Below are positions 1-6,168 of a stretch of 10,223 nt of DNA, one piece after another. Source of the stretch: Calditrichia bacterium (GTDB lineage Bacteria; Calditrichota; Calditrichia; RBG-13-44-9); contig JALXCH010000637.1 of NCBI GenBank assembly GCA_026991005.1, forward strand, positions 1-10,223. The letters run 5' to 3'. Each line of letters opens with the position of its first letter. Positions within the stretch are counted from its first letter, which is position 1. A model generated the notes under the pieces. The model worked only from the letters and a program-made list of their open reading frames with translations. It did not search any database and was not told where the DNA came from. Both the position numbers and the translations under genes were made by a program.

Positions 1-72
1 AATGGACAAGTACAATTAGAGATTGGAGTAAGATCGTTAGCCAATTGGCCATTGCTTTCGAAGGCAGGCTAA
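1..72 (+). CDS. Possible C-terminal end of an upstream gene (partial)
   Basis: Frame 1 is open from the first base to a TAA at 70-72 and reads as 23 residues ending in NWPLLSKAG. The fragment is too short to assign to a family. A second frame is also open across this stretch (to a stop near base 87), so the choice of frame is uncertain. I favour frame 1 because its mixed hydrophobic and charged composition looks like ordinary protein and because the sequence becomes AT-rich and gene-free soon after its stop. If real, it lies on the same strand as all other genes here. No function can be proposed. Confidence 0.25.
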   Translation, partial: NGQVQLEIGVRSLANWPLLSKAG

Positions 73-222
73 ATCTAAATCTTTAATCATGCATTTACAC
101 AAAAAATGAAACAGTCTCGCCGGAGTTAAATAGGTTCCGAAAACATATTCCTCAATTTACTGAATAGAAAATTCTCCCTCAAATCTGTATTTTTCCCGTA
201 AAATCAGTCTCAAAAACATCCA

Positions 223-251
223 TTGTGAAATGAACCTCTTTTTTATAGATT
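223..251 (+). promoter_or_regulatory. Weak promoter candidate before the beta-helix/TonB gene
   Basis: TTGTGA at 223-228 and TAGATT at 246-251 are separated by 17 bases. Each matches the sigma70 consensus at 4 of 6 positions. It lies about 50 bases upstream of the ATG at 304, in an AT-rich stretch, which is a sensible place for the promoter of the three-gene cluster. The match is weak and such AT-rich DNA gives chance hits. The rest of 73-303 shows nothing else I can name. Confidence 0.25.
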
Positions 252-303
252 TAATTTAAAAGATTCAGTATATTTTGAGTCAAATGAGGTAACCGAATCG
301 ATA

Positions 304-1719
304 ATGAAGCGCATTGTTGTTATTCTGTTGAGCATTCTGATTGGTGAGGGGTTTGCGCAAAAATACATTTCCGGAGCTATCGATCGGGATACGCACTGGT
401 CGGGCGATATTTACATCAATGGGGATGTAATTGTTAAGCGAGGAGTTATTCTTTCCATCGAGAGTGGGAGCCGGATTTTTTTTCTGCCCAATCAGGATGC
501 GATGCAGGGAGGGACGGATAAACATCGGGCAGAATTGATTGTCCATGGGGTTATCCTGGCCAGGGCCAGTTCGGCTCAGAATCCCATTATTTTTACCTCA
601 GCTTCCCCAAATTCCCAGATGAATGACTGGTACGGTATCATTATTAGAAATCTGTATGAACATTCTGCTTTACAAAATTGTGTAATTGAATACGCTTACA
701 AAGGGCTTACCTGTTACGGAAGTGCACCTTCCATTAACAATTGTGAACTTAAATTTAACTATCATTCCGGAATAAGCTGCGAGATTCGAGCAAATCCAGC
801 CATTGAGAACTGTCTGATTCTGGGAAATGGATTTGCCGGGATTAATTGCGAACTGGCATCGTCCCCCATTGTGAGTAAATGCGTGATAACCCAGAACAAT
901 TATGGTGTGATTATTTTCAGCCGTTCCAACCCGGATCTGGGACATTATCCCGCCAGCGAGGGGCAAAGCAGTGGTGCCAATAAAATTTTTAATAACTTCG
1001 AATACGATGTGTACAACCATTCCGTAAACACGATTTATGCTCAGAACAATTTCTGGAACACGAACAAACCCGAAGAGATTCGTTTCACGATTTACGATCA
1101 ATTGGATAATCCAGCTTACGGTCAGGTTATTTTCCAACCGATATTTTTAAAGAAACGCAAAAAATTTACTGTTCCGGCAATTGCTTTCCATCCCTCTGTC
1201 CAGGATACTTCTCCCCAGAGCGCTCCGGTGCAGGATACTCTTACGGCGATGAATCTGGATACCATGAATTTAACTGCACAGGACAGCAGTTTAATGAAAC
1301 CCCTGGAAGCAGGGGCACCACCGGATACAATTGTTAAAATTGTGCCGGAGACGGTATTTGTTACCAAACCGGTTGTCCCGGAAAAACCGCCTGAGCCGGA
1401 GAAAAAAGTGCCTACTGTTCAGGAACCGGTTCTGGAAGCGTTCCTGGATAATGGAAAACGGGAGTATATTCGTAAGGTGAAACCGATTTATCCGGATATT
1501 TACAAACACACAGGTACGGAGGGGCAAGTCATTATTCAGGTCATTGTGGGGCGCGATGGTAGAGTTGAAGATTATCAGGTGTTGCGCTCGGATGCACCTT
1601 TGTTTACGGAAGCGGCAGTCAATGCTTTGAAAAAATTTCGTTACAAACCAGGTACCTTTCACGGCAAACCGGTTAAATTCAAAGTAATAGAATGGTTTCG
1701 TTTTAAGCGAGGAAGATAA
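304..1719 (+). CDS. Secreted right-handed beta-helix protein with C-terminal TonB domain
   Basis: This 471-residue protein probably acts in the periplasm or envelope. Residues 1-18 form a signal peptide (basic MKR, then a hydrophobic run ending GFA before QK). Residues of about 25-285 look like a right-handed parallel beta-helix: short repeats of the form INNCEL, IENCLI, VSKCVI, closing with an NNFWNTNKPEEI...GQVIFQP cap. A low-complexity, proline-rich linker (about 290-380; EKPPEPEKKVP) leads to a TonB C-terminal domain at 386-471, with the characteristic KPIYP near 393-397, GQVIIQVIVGRDG and the AAVNALKKFRYKPG helix. Classical TonB keeps an N-terminal transmembrane anchor and is energised by ExbB/ExbD; here a cleavable-looking signal replaces it. 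The ATG at 304 is preceded by GAGGT at 286-290, slightly far. The next gene starts 2 bases after the stop. Domain calls are firm; the role is unknown. Confidence 0.85.
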   Translation: MKRIVVILLSILIGEGFAQKYISGAIDRDTHWSGDIYINGDVIVKRGVILSIESGSRIFFLPNQDAMQGGTDKHRAELIVHGVILARASSAQNPIIFTSASPNSQMNDWYGIIIRNLYEHSALQNCVIEYAYKGLTCYGSAPSINNCELKFNYHSGISCEIRANPAIENCLILGNGFAGINCELASSPIVSKCVITQNNYGVIIFSRSNPDLGHYPASEGQSSGANKIFNNFEYDVYNHSVNTIYAQNNFWNTNKPEEIRFTIYDQLDNPAYGQVIFQPIFLKKRKKFTVPAIAFHPSVQDTSPQSAPVQDTLTAMNLDTMNLTAQDSSLMKPLEAGAPPDTIVKIVPETVFVTKPVVPEKPPEPEKKVPTVQEPVLEAFLDNGKREYIRKVKPIYPDIYKHTGTEGQVIIQVIVGRDGRVEDYQVLRSDAPLFTEAAVNALKKFRYKPGTFHGKPVKFKVIEWFRFKRGR

Positions 1720-1721
1720 CG

Positions 1722-2351
1722 GTGAAAATTGAAAAGAAGAATTACCTGATTGGAATTGCCGGTAATATTGGAGTGGGCAAAACCACTCTTACACGCAATC
1801 TCGCAGAACGCCTGAAATGGACGCCTTATTACGAAAGCGTCATCGACAATCCCTATCTGGATGATTTTTATCGGGATATGAAACGATGGGCGTTCAACTT
1901 ACAGATATATTTTTTGTCGCATCGGTTTCGAGCGCAAAAAGAAATTGCCGAATCCGGAAAACCTGCCATTCAGGATCGCACCATATACGAAGATGTGGAA
2001 ATCTTTGCCCGTTCCCTGTACGAGCAGGGCTACATGAGCATGCGCGACCATCAAACCTATCGAGATCTCTTCTCCAATATGGTTTATTTTTTACCCAAAC
2101 CGGATTTGATTATTTATTTGAAGGCTTCGGTGAAAACGCTGCTGGCGCGCATCCGTAAACGCGGGCGCGATTTTGAGCAGCAAATCTCCCCCGATTATCT
2201 GGAGTATTTAAACCATGCTTACGAGCGCTGGATGAAAGAAGCTCGCGAAATCTTTACTATTCTAGAAGTTAATGCCGATGAAGTAGATTTTTTGTACGAT
2301 GTGCAACGTTTCGAAGAATTGGTAAGGACCATACGTGAATATTGCCCCTAA
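1722..2351 (+). CDS. Deoxynucleoside kinase (deoxyadenosine/deoxyguanosine kinase type)
   Basis: This 209-residue cytoplasmic kinase belongs to the dNK/dCK/dGK family, which phosphorylates deoxynucleosides with a nucleoside triphosphate in the salvage pathway. Visible motifs are the P-loop GNIGVGKTTL (14-23), the ESVIDNPYLDDFY segment with the putative catalytic base E38, RWAFNLQIYFLSHR (55-68) in the substrate site, DRTIYED (85-91) corresponding to the family's DRS/ERS motif, and the arginine-rich LID near 143-149 (RIRKRGR). The NPYL...RWAF signature resembles the bacterial dAK/dGK branch rather than thymidine kinase, but substrate preference cannot be read with certainty. The start is GTG at 1722, with GAGGAAG about 7 bases upstream inside the end of the preceding gene. 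The next gene overlaps its last 17 bases, so all three genes are probably one transcript. Length is typical. Confidence 0.9.
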   Translation: MKIEKKNYLIGIAGNIGVGKTTLTRNLAERLKWTPYYESVIDNPYLDDFYRDMKRWAFNLQIYFLSHRFRAQKEIAESGKPAIQDRTIYEDVEIFARSLYEQGYMSMRDHQTYRDLFSNMVYFLPKPDLIIYLKASVKTLLARIRKRGRDFEQQISPDYLEYLNHAYERWMKEAREIFTILEVNADEVDFLYDVQRFEELVRTIREYCP

Positions 2352-3660
2352 ACTGCATGTCGTTTGGCTAAGCTACTATTTCCCTCCTATGGGTGGAGGT
2401 GGGGTTCAACGCGTGGTAAAATTCCTGAAGTACTGGGATTACACTTCCTATTCAGTCTCAGTCCTTACGGTGAAAAATAGCCATTTTTACGCCGAAGATC
2501 GGGAATTGGAGCAAGAGGTTCCCTCCGGGGTGCGGATTGTTCGCACCGGATCGCTGGATCCCTTTCGGCTGGCGTATTTGGTTAAAAATTGGTTAAGGAA
2601 GGGGAGAAAGCCTACTAGCCCCCAGCGAGAGAGCGGTTCGCTGTTCCGCAAAATTTCTTCCTTTCTTTTTTTACCGGACAGTCGCGTGTTGTGGTTTCCC
2701 TTTGCTTGGCAGGCTCTGGCCCGTGTTCATCGAAAAAAACATATTGACCTGCTGGTCACCACCGTGTCCCCTTTTACTGCAGGATTGGTGGGAGCTCTGG
2801 CCCAACTCTGGTGGGGAATACCTCATGTGCTAGATATGCGCGATGCCTGGACGAACAACCCTTTCCACATGCCTTCCAGTAAGTTACACCGCTGGCTCCA
2901 GCACCGCCTGGAGGCGTTTACTTTACGCCATTCTGATGCCATTGTGTTTGTGAGTCCTAAATTGCAGGAATATTATTTGCGTAAGTACCCTTCTCTGAAA
3001 CAGAAAACACTTCGGGTGATTCGCAATGGATTTGATGAAGACGATTTTAACGCTGTCCGCCAAACAAAGGAGGTAACCGGTGGTTCGAAATTTCGTTTAG
3101 GTATTTTTGGAACCATTTATTCCCACGGAAATTGGCCCACACCTCTCCTTGCCATCATTCGCAAATGGAAACAGGAGGAACCTCACCTCGCTCGGCGCAT
3201 CCAGCTGGTTTTTGTGGGGAAATGGTCGCAGGACTTTTTACGGCATCTGGCGGATTTCGGGTTGGAGGAGGTGATTTCTCTGGAAGGTTATCTTCCGCAC
3301 CGCAAAATGCTGCAGCGGGCCCAGGAAATGGATGCCCTATGTATCTCCCATGACTCGCGTCCCACCGGCAGTGCCTACATTACTCCCGGTAGAATATACG
3401 AATTCCTGGCGCTTCGCAAACCCATCCTGGCGCTGTGCCACCCGGAAAGCGATATCGCTCATCTGGTGAAGCAAACGCAGAGCGGAGAAGTGGTGGAATA
3501 TACGGATTCTTCGGGAATTGAGAAGATTCTGAAAAGCTGGCTTCAGCAACCTTCCACCTTCTTTCGGGAATATCATTTCCGGAATATCGAGCAGTTCAGC
3601 CGCCGGAAACAAACAGCGCAAATTCTGGATTTGATTCGTCGTTTTCTCCCCTCAAGGTAG
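2335..3660 (+). CDS. GT4-like glycosyltransferase
   Basis: This 441-residue protein has a two-domain GT-B layout. The N-terminal half begins VVWLSYYFPPMGGGGVQRVVKF (split here as VVWLSYYFPPMGGGG and VQRVVKF, residues 9-29), a glycine-rich acceptor-side loop common in GT4-like enzymes of lipopolysaccharide or exopolysaccharide synthesis. DMRDAW lies at 167-172. The C-terminal half carries VIRNGFDEDDF (about 228-238), FRLGIFGTIYSHG and the nucleotide-sugar site GRIYEFLALRKPI (352-364). There is no signal peptide; it probably works at the inner membrane face using a nucleotide-sugar donor. The start is GTG at 2335, chosen because AAGGA at 2324-2328 gives a good ribosome-binding distance and because the conserved N-terminus begins right after it. 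It overlaps the kinase gene by 17 bases. Donor and acceptor cannot be predicted. Confidence 0.85.
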   Translation: MNIAPKLHVVWLSYYFPPMGGGGVQRVVKFLKYWDYTSYSVSVLTVKNSHFYAEDRELEQEVPSGVRIVRTGSLDPFRLAYLVKNWLRKGRKPTSPQRESGSLFRKISSFLFLPDSRVLWFPFAWQALARVHRKKHIDLLVTTVSPFTAGLVGALAQLWWGIPHVLDMRDAWTNNPFHMPSSKLHRWLQHRLEAFTLRHSDAIVFVSPKLQEYYLRKYPSLKQKTLRVIRNGFDEDDFNAVRQTKEVTGGSKFRLGIFGTIYSHGNWPTPLLAIIRKWKQEEPHLARRIQLVFVGKWSQDFLRHLADFGLEEVISLEGYLPHRKMLQRAQEMDALCISHDSRPTGSAYITPGRIYEFLALRKPILALCHPESDIAHLVKQTQSGEVVEYTDSSGIEKILKSWLQQPSTFFREYHFRNIEQFSRRKQTAQILDLIRRFLPSR

Positions 3661-3684
3661 CATCCAGAAAAATCAGAAAAATTC

Positions 3685-3713
3685 TTGGAAAACCCGGGTT
3701 TTGTTTGTATATT
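3685..3713 (+). promoter_or_regulatory. Promoter candidate with a perfect palindrome in its spacer
   Basis: TTGGAA (3685-3690) and TATATT (3708-3713) are 17 bases apart, matching sigma70 consensus at 4/6 and 5/6. The spacer region holds the perfect 14-base palindrome AAAACCCGGGTTTT (3689-3702), placed where an operator would sit. Transcription would begin near 3720 and give a leader of about 260 bases before the radical SAM gene. The palindrome could instead be a poor terminator for the glycosyltransferase gene, since it is followed by GTTTG, but without a loop its usable stem is short. Confidence 0.4.
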
Positions 3714-3742
3714 CGCTTACGAAATTGCGGATTGTGCGTCCT

Positions 3743-3879
3743 GATTATTTCCTTACTATCTTTCTTTACGGGGAAGGTTAGACTGACTGAAAAGTGTAGT
3801 TCTTTCCCCGGGGGAAATAACCTCTCGGAAAGTCTAAAATTTCCCGTAAATATCCGATACTGATAAAGGGGAAATAATC
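3743..3879 (+). repeat. 137-bp imperfect palindrome (long hairpin) in the radical SAM gene leader
   Basis: Three nested inverted-repeat blocks share one centre near 3810. Outer arms 3743-3752 (GATTATTTCC) and 3870-3879 are perfect complements (10/10). Inner arms 3765-3784 and 3831-3850 match at 17 of 20 positions. The core 3799-3821 is GTT, C, TTTCCCC, G, GGGGAAA, T, AAC, a palindrome broken only by its central G and one C/T pair. Because all blocks are concentric, this is one palindromic unit rather than chance short repeats. It may be a miniature inverted-repeat element or a structured 5' leader RNA. It lies between the promoter candidate and the ribosome binding site of the radical SAM gene. 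Confidence 0.7.
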
Positions 3880-3889
3880 GGAAAATTGA

Positions 3890-3931
3890 GCATTACTTGA
3901 TTGATTAGTTGTTTTTTCAAGGAAAGAATGC
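3890..3931 (+). promoter_or_regulatory. Second, smaller hairpin just before the radical SAM gene
   Basis: GCATT (3890-3894) pairs with AATGC (3927-3931) and CTTGA (3896-3900) pairs with TCAAG (3917-3921), leaving an asymmetric internal loop of 1 and 5 bases and a 16-base terminal loop. It ends about 36 bases before the ribosome binding site. Stability is modest, so this may be chance, but together with the upstream palindrome it makes most of the leader self-complementary. Confidence 0.3.
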
Positions 3932-3981
3932 TTCCCGGGGAAAAAACAAAGTGAATGGTAATAAAAAAGGAGGATGGAATA

Positions 3982-5133
3982 ATGAGTATGCACCGGCCGA
4001 TCTACATAACGAAGATTGAAAAAATAGAGCAACTGAGTCCCGAGGAAAGGGAAGAACTGAAGCAGGTTACAGAAAAATTTATGTTTCGTACGAATACCTA
4101 CTACCAGAAGCTAATCAACTGGGATGATCCTAATGATCCCATTCGTCGTATTGTTATCCCCAGCATGGAGGAGCTAACTGCCTGGGGGAAACTGGATGCT
4201 TCAAACGAGCATTTGTACACCAAGGCGCCGGGATTGGAGCACAAGTACGAATACACCGCATTGTTGCTGGTTAATGATGTGTGTGGTGCCTACTGCCGTT
4301 TTTGCTTTCGCAAGCGCTTATTTATGGAAGGTAATGATGAAGTGGTGCGTGATGTAAGCGCCGGGTTGGAATACATCCGTAATCATCCCGAAATTAACAA
4401 TGTGCTGCTTACCGGTGGCGATCCTCTGCTCATGTCCACCCGCAAACTGGAAAGTATTATCTCGGAGTTGCGAAAGATAGAGCACGTCCGTATCATCCGC
4501 ATTGGAAGCAAAATGCCCGCCTTTAATCCGTACCGGATTTTGAATGACTTGGATTTGCTGGAAATGTTTGAAAAGTACAGCCTGGATGATCGGAAGATTT
4601 ATTTGATTGCACATTTTAATCATCCTCGCGAACTTACCCCGGAAGCCATCCGGGCCATGAATCTGGTGCAAAAAGCGGGTGTGATTACGGTGAACCAAAC
4701 CCCGTTGCTGCGGGGAATTAATGACGATCCCGAAGTGCTGGCAAAGTTGTTTAATGAACTCTCTTTTATTGGCGTGCCACCTTATTATGTGTTCCAGAAT
4801 CGGCCGGTTGCAGGGAATAAAATGTTTGCCGTGCCCATCGAAGAAGGGCTGGAGATATTTGAACAGGCCCGGATGAAAGGTTCAGGGCTGGCTAAACGTG
4901 CCCGTTATGTGATGTCTCATACTACCGGGAAAATTGAAATTCTGGGCATGACCGAGGAACATATTTTCTTCCGTTATCATCGTTCTGCCGATCCGGAGAT
5001 GAAAGCGCGCATCATGGTATTTCGCCGTAATCCCGAAGCGTATTGGTTCGACGATTATCAGGAATTGGTGGATGAGTTTGATTTCGAGAATCCGTTCTTT
5101 AGCATTCTTTACGGGAACCACAAAGGCGCCTGA
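3982..5133 (+). CDS. KamA-family radical SAM protein (lysine 2,3-aminomutase-like)
   Basis: This 383-residue protein contains the radical SAM motif CGAYCRFC (C101, C105, C108), followed by FRKRLF and LLTGGDPL (142-149), the arrangement of lysine 2,3-aminomutase, glutamate 2,3-aminomutase and EpmB. Those enzymes bind a [4Fe-4S] cluster, S-adenosylmethionine and pyridoxal phosphate and move an amino group from the alpha to the beta carbon. HFNHPREL (211-218) and VNQTPLLRGIND (237-248) also fit. In lysine aminomutase a stretch containing VVDAPGGGGK supplies a substrate aspartate and the PLP lysine; here the sequence goes from GSGLAKRAR (300-308) straight to YVMSHTTGK (309-317), so that stretch looks deleted. 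The classical YQCD substrate motif reads FQNR (271-274). The product is therefore uncertain. I chose ATG 3982 over ATG 3955 because AAGGAGG (3967-3973) lies 8 bases before 3982. Confidence 0.8.
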   Translation: MSMHRPIYITKIEKIEQLSPEEREELKQVTEKFMFRTNTYYQKLINWDDPNDPIRRIVIPSMEELTAWGKLDASNEHLYTKAPGLEHKYEYTALLLVNDVCGAYCRFCFRKRLFMEGNDEVVRDVSAGLEYIRNHPEINNVLLTGGDPLLMSTRKLESIISELRKIEHVRIIRIGSKMPAFNPYRILNDLDLLEMFEKYSLDDRKIYLIAHFNHPRELTPEAIRAMNLVQKAGVITVNQTPLLRGINDDPEVLAKLFNELSFIGVPPYYVFQNRPVAGNKMFAVPIEEGLEIFEQARMKGSGLAKRARYVMSHTTGKIEILGMTEEHIFFRYHRSADPEMKARIMVFRRNPEAYWFDDYQELVDEFDFENPFFSILYGNHKGA

Positions 5134-5160
5134 TGGTGAAATTCAAGATTACATAAAAAT

Positions 5161-5190
5161 AAAAACCCGGAGCAAGCTCCGGGTTTTTTT
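5161..5190 (+). terminator. Strong rho-independent terminator after the radical SAM gene
   Basis: CCCGGAG (5166-5172) pairs with CTCCGGG (5177-5183) around a CAAG loop. The stem is extended by A/T pairs and followed by seven T residues (5184-5190). The run of A on the 5' side means it could work in both directions. It lies 28 bases after the stop codon and ends the transcript of the radical SAM gene. Confidence 0.92.
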
Positions 5191-5400
5191 ATTAATTGGA
5201 TTGATTAATAAAGTGTTTGAGGGGTTAAAAGAGATTAACGAGACCACGGAATCAATTATTAATTTTGAATTTTGGGAACCACAAAAGAGATTGGAACCGC
5301 AGAGGGCACAGAGAACATAGAATTGAATGAAGATTAAAAAGGAAAATGAAAAATAGAAATTAATGGAAATATGTAAACGAATATTTAATGAGAGATTTTC

Positions 5401-5508
5401 AGGATAATTAGAATGAACTTTTTGAATTAGAAAAATAACCTCCTCTGGCAGGGTACAGGGCCACGGAGAGGCCGCCAGCAATTTTCTCATGGCCTTCAAC
5501 CACAGGAA
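5401..5508. repeat. Two-hairpin dispersed repeat, copy A (decayed)
   Basis: This copy shares with 5769-5876 the order GAATTAGAAAAA-like lead, CCTCTGGCAGGG, then GGCCACGGAG and a CATGGCCTTCA block. Hairpin 1 (5459-5473) is GGCCAC, GGA, GAGGCC, with one A-A mismatch in the stem. Hairpin 2 near 5489-5507 has lost much of its pairing compared with copy B. Similarity seems to extend further upstream, at least to the AATATTTA stretch near 5381, but loosely. Confidence 0.7.
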
Positions 5509-5513
5509 AATTT

Positions 5514-5546
5514 AACCACGAATAACACGAATTGGCACGAATAAAG
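5514..5546. repeat. CACGAAT triple repeat
   Basis: The heptamer CACGAAT occurs three times, at 5517-5523, 5526-5532 and 5536-5542, spaced 9 and 10 bases. The pattern resembles non-coding dispersed repeats that I recall from many environmental bacterial genomes, and it directly follows copy A of the two-hairpin repeat. The spacing is iteron-like, but nothing else here suggests an origin. Confidence 0.6.
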
Positions 5547-5610
5547 AATATGATTCAATATGGAAAAGAACCATTAAAATTTGCTGGAATTAGTTTTTTA
5601 AACCACAGAA

Positions 5611-5636
5611 TACACAGCCGGGTACCGATCTTGTCC
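5611..5636. repeat. 26-base motif, copy 1 of 4
   Basis: This copy reads ACACAGCCGGG then TACCGATC then TTGTCC. It is followed by CCAAAGG (5635-5641) and CCTTTGG (5661-5667), a 7-base-pair inverted repeat with a 19-base loop, then by CTCTGCGAGTGGAAAAACAC. It aligns without gaps to 5958-5983, 6005-6030 and 6143-6168, all sharing CGATC or CGATA at the same offset. Confidence 0.55.
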
Positions 5637-5768
5637 AAAGGTCTGTAATTCCTTAGGATTCCTTTGGAGACTCTGCGAGTGGAAAAACACAGAGGATACT
5701 GAAGAAATGATAAATAAAAAATTGGGTTTTACGCTAATACATGGAAATAATATTTATTAACCAAAAAC

Positions 5769-5876
5769 CAGGTAATCAAAATAGAATCTCTGGATTAGAA
5801 AAAACTTTCCTCTGGCAGGGCACAAGGCCACGGAGTGGCCGCCTTCAATTAGCCCATGGCCTTCAGCCATGGGAAA
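5769..5876. repeat. Two-hairpin dispersed repeat, copy B (intact)
   Basis: This is the better-preserved copy. Hairpin 1 is GGCCAC (5826-5831), loop GGA, GTGGCC (5835-5840), a perfect stem of 6. Hairpin 2 is CCCATGGC (5853-5860), loop CTTCA, GCCATGGG (5866-5873), a perfect stem of 8. It is preceded by GGATTAGAAAAA and CCTCTGGCAGGG, as in copy A. Paired hairpins of this kind resemble REP/BIME-type elements mobilised by small Tyr transposases, but no transposase is in the window. Confidence 0.75.
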
Positions 5877-5957
5877 GGGATGACATAACATGTTTTGAGT
5901 TTCGTAGGGACGATTGAAACAACACTAAATTAAAAATCTTGAATCGGATTTTTGGAA

Positions 5958-5983
5958 CCCACAGTCGGATATCGATCCTACGG
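5958..5983. repeat. 26-base motif, copy 2 of 4
   Basis: This copy reads CCCACAGTCGGA, TATCGATC, CTACGG and is followed by AAAACCACAGAAGACAC. It matches the other three copies in the ACAGTCGGA and CGATC blocks. Confidence 0.5.
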
Positions 5984-6004
5984 AAAACCACAGAAGACAC
6001 CGAG

Positions 6005-6030
6005 CATACAGTTGGAGACCGATCCTTTCC
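6005..6030. repeat. 26-base motif, copy 3 of 4
   Basis: This copy reads CATACAGTTGGA, GACCGATC, CTTTCC and is followed by CTCCGGAATATCCCGTGGAA. It begins 47 bases after copy 2, with a CACAGA-type tract between them. Confidence 0.5.
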
Positions 6031-6142
6031 CTCCGGAATATCCCGTGGAAAAAACTTTATCCCAATATCAATGCGAACGTATTCCTGTCTTACTGAATCC
6101 TTCAGAAAAATCTTCGGGACCTTTGGATGGGATGAGCAACAA

Positions 6143-6168
6143 ACTCCCGTCGAATACCGATACTATCC
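6143..6168. repeat. 26-base motif, copy 4 of 4
   Basis: This copy reads ACTCCCGTCGAA, TACCGATA, CTATCC and runs into AAAGGACTCTGCGAGCGG. The downstream part matches copy 1, except that the CCAAAGG/CCTTTGG hairpin of copy 1 is reduced to a single CCAAAGG. Confidence 0.5.

Noticed and set aside
670..1662. Long reverse-strand frames opposite the beta-helix gene
   Set aside because: They are shadows of the coding strand, without ribosome binding sites or domains.
3955..3981. Upstream in-frame ATG for the radical SAM gene
   Set aside because: The strong AAGGAGG at 3967-3973 lies inside this extension and is placed correctly for the ATG at 3982; the extension VIKKEDGI is just the translated ribosome binding site.
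3778..4032. Reverse-strand open frame of 84 codons
   Set aside because: It is the translation of the palindromic leader and overlaps the true start of the radical SAM gene.
5149..5499. Reverse-strand open frame of 116 codons
   Set aside because: It runs through the terminator and decayed repeats; its sequence is translated repeat and AT-rich DNA, with no family resemblance.
5611..6168. CRISPR array
   Set aside because: The four copies are diverged, unevenly spaced (347, 47 and 138 bases) and there is no cas gene.
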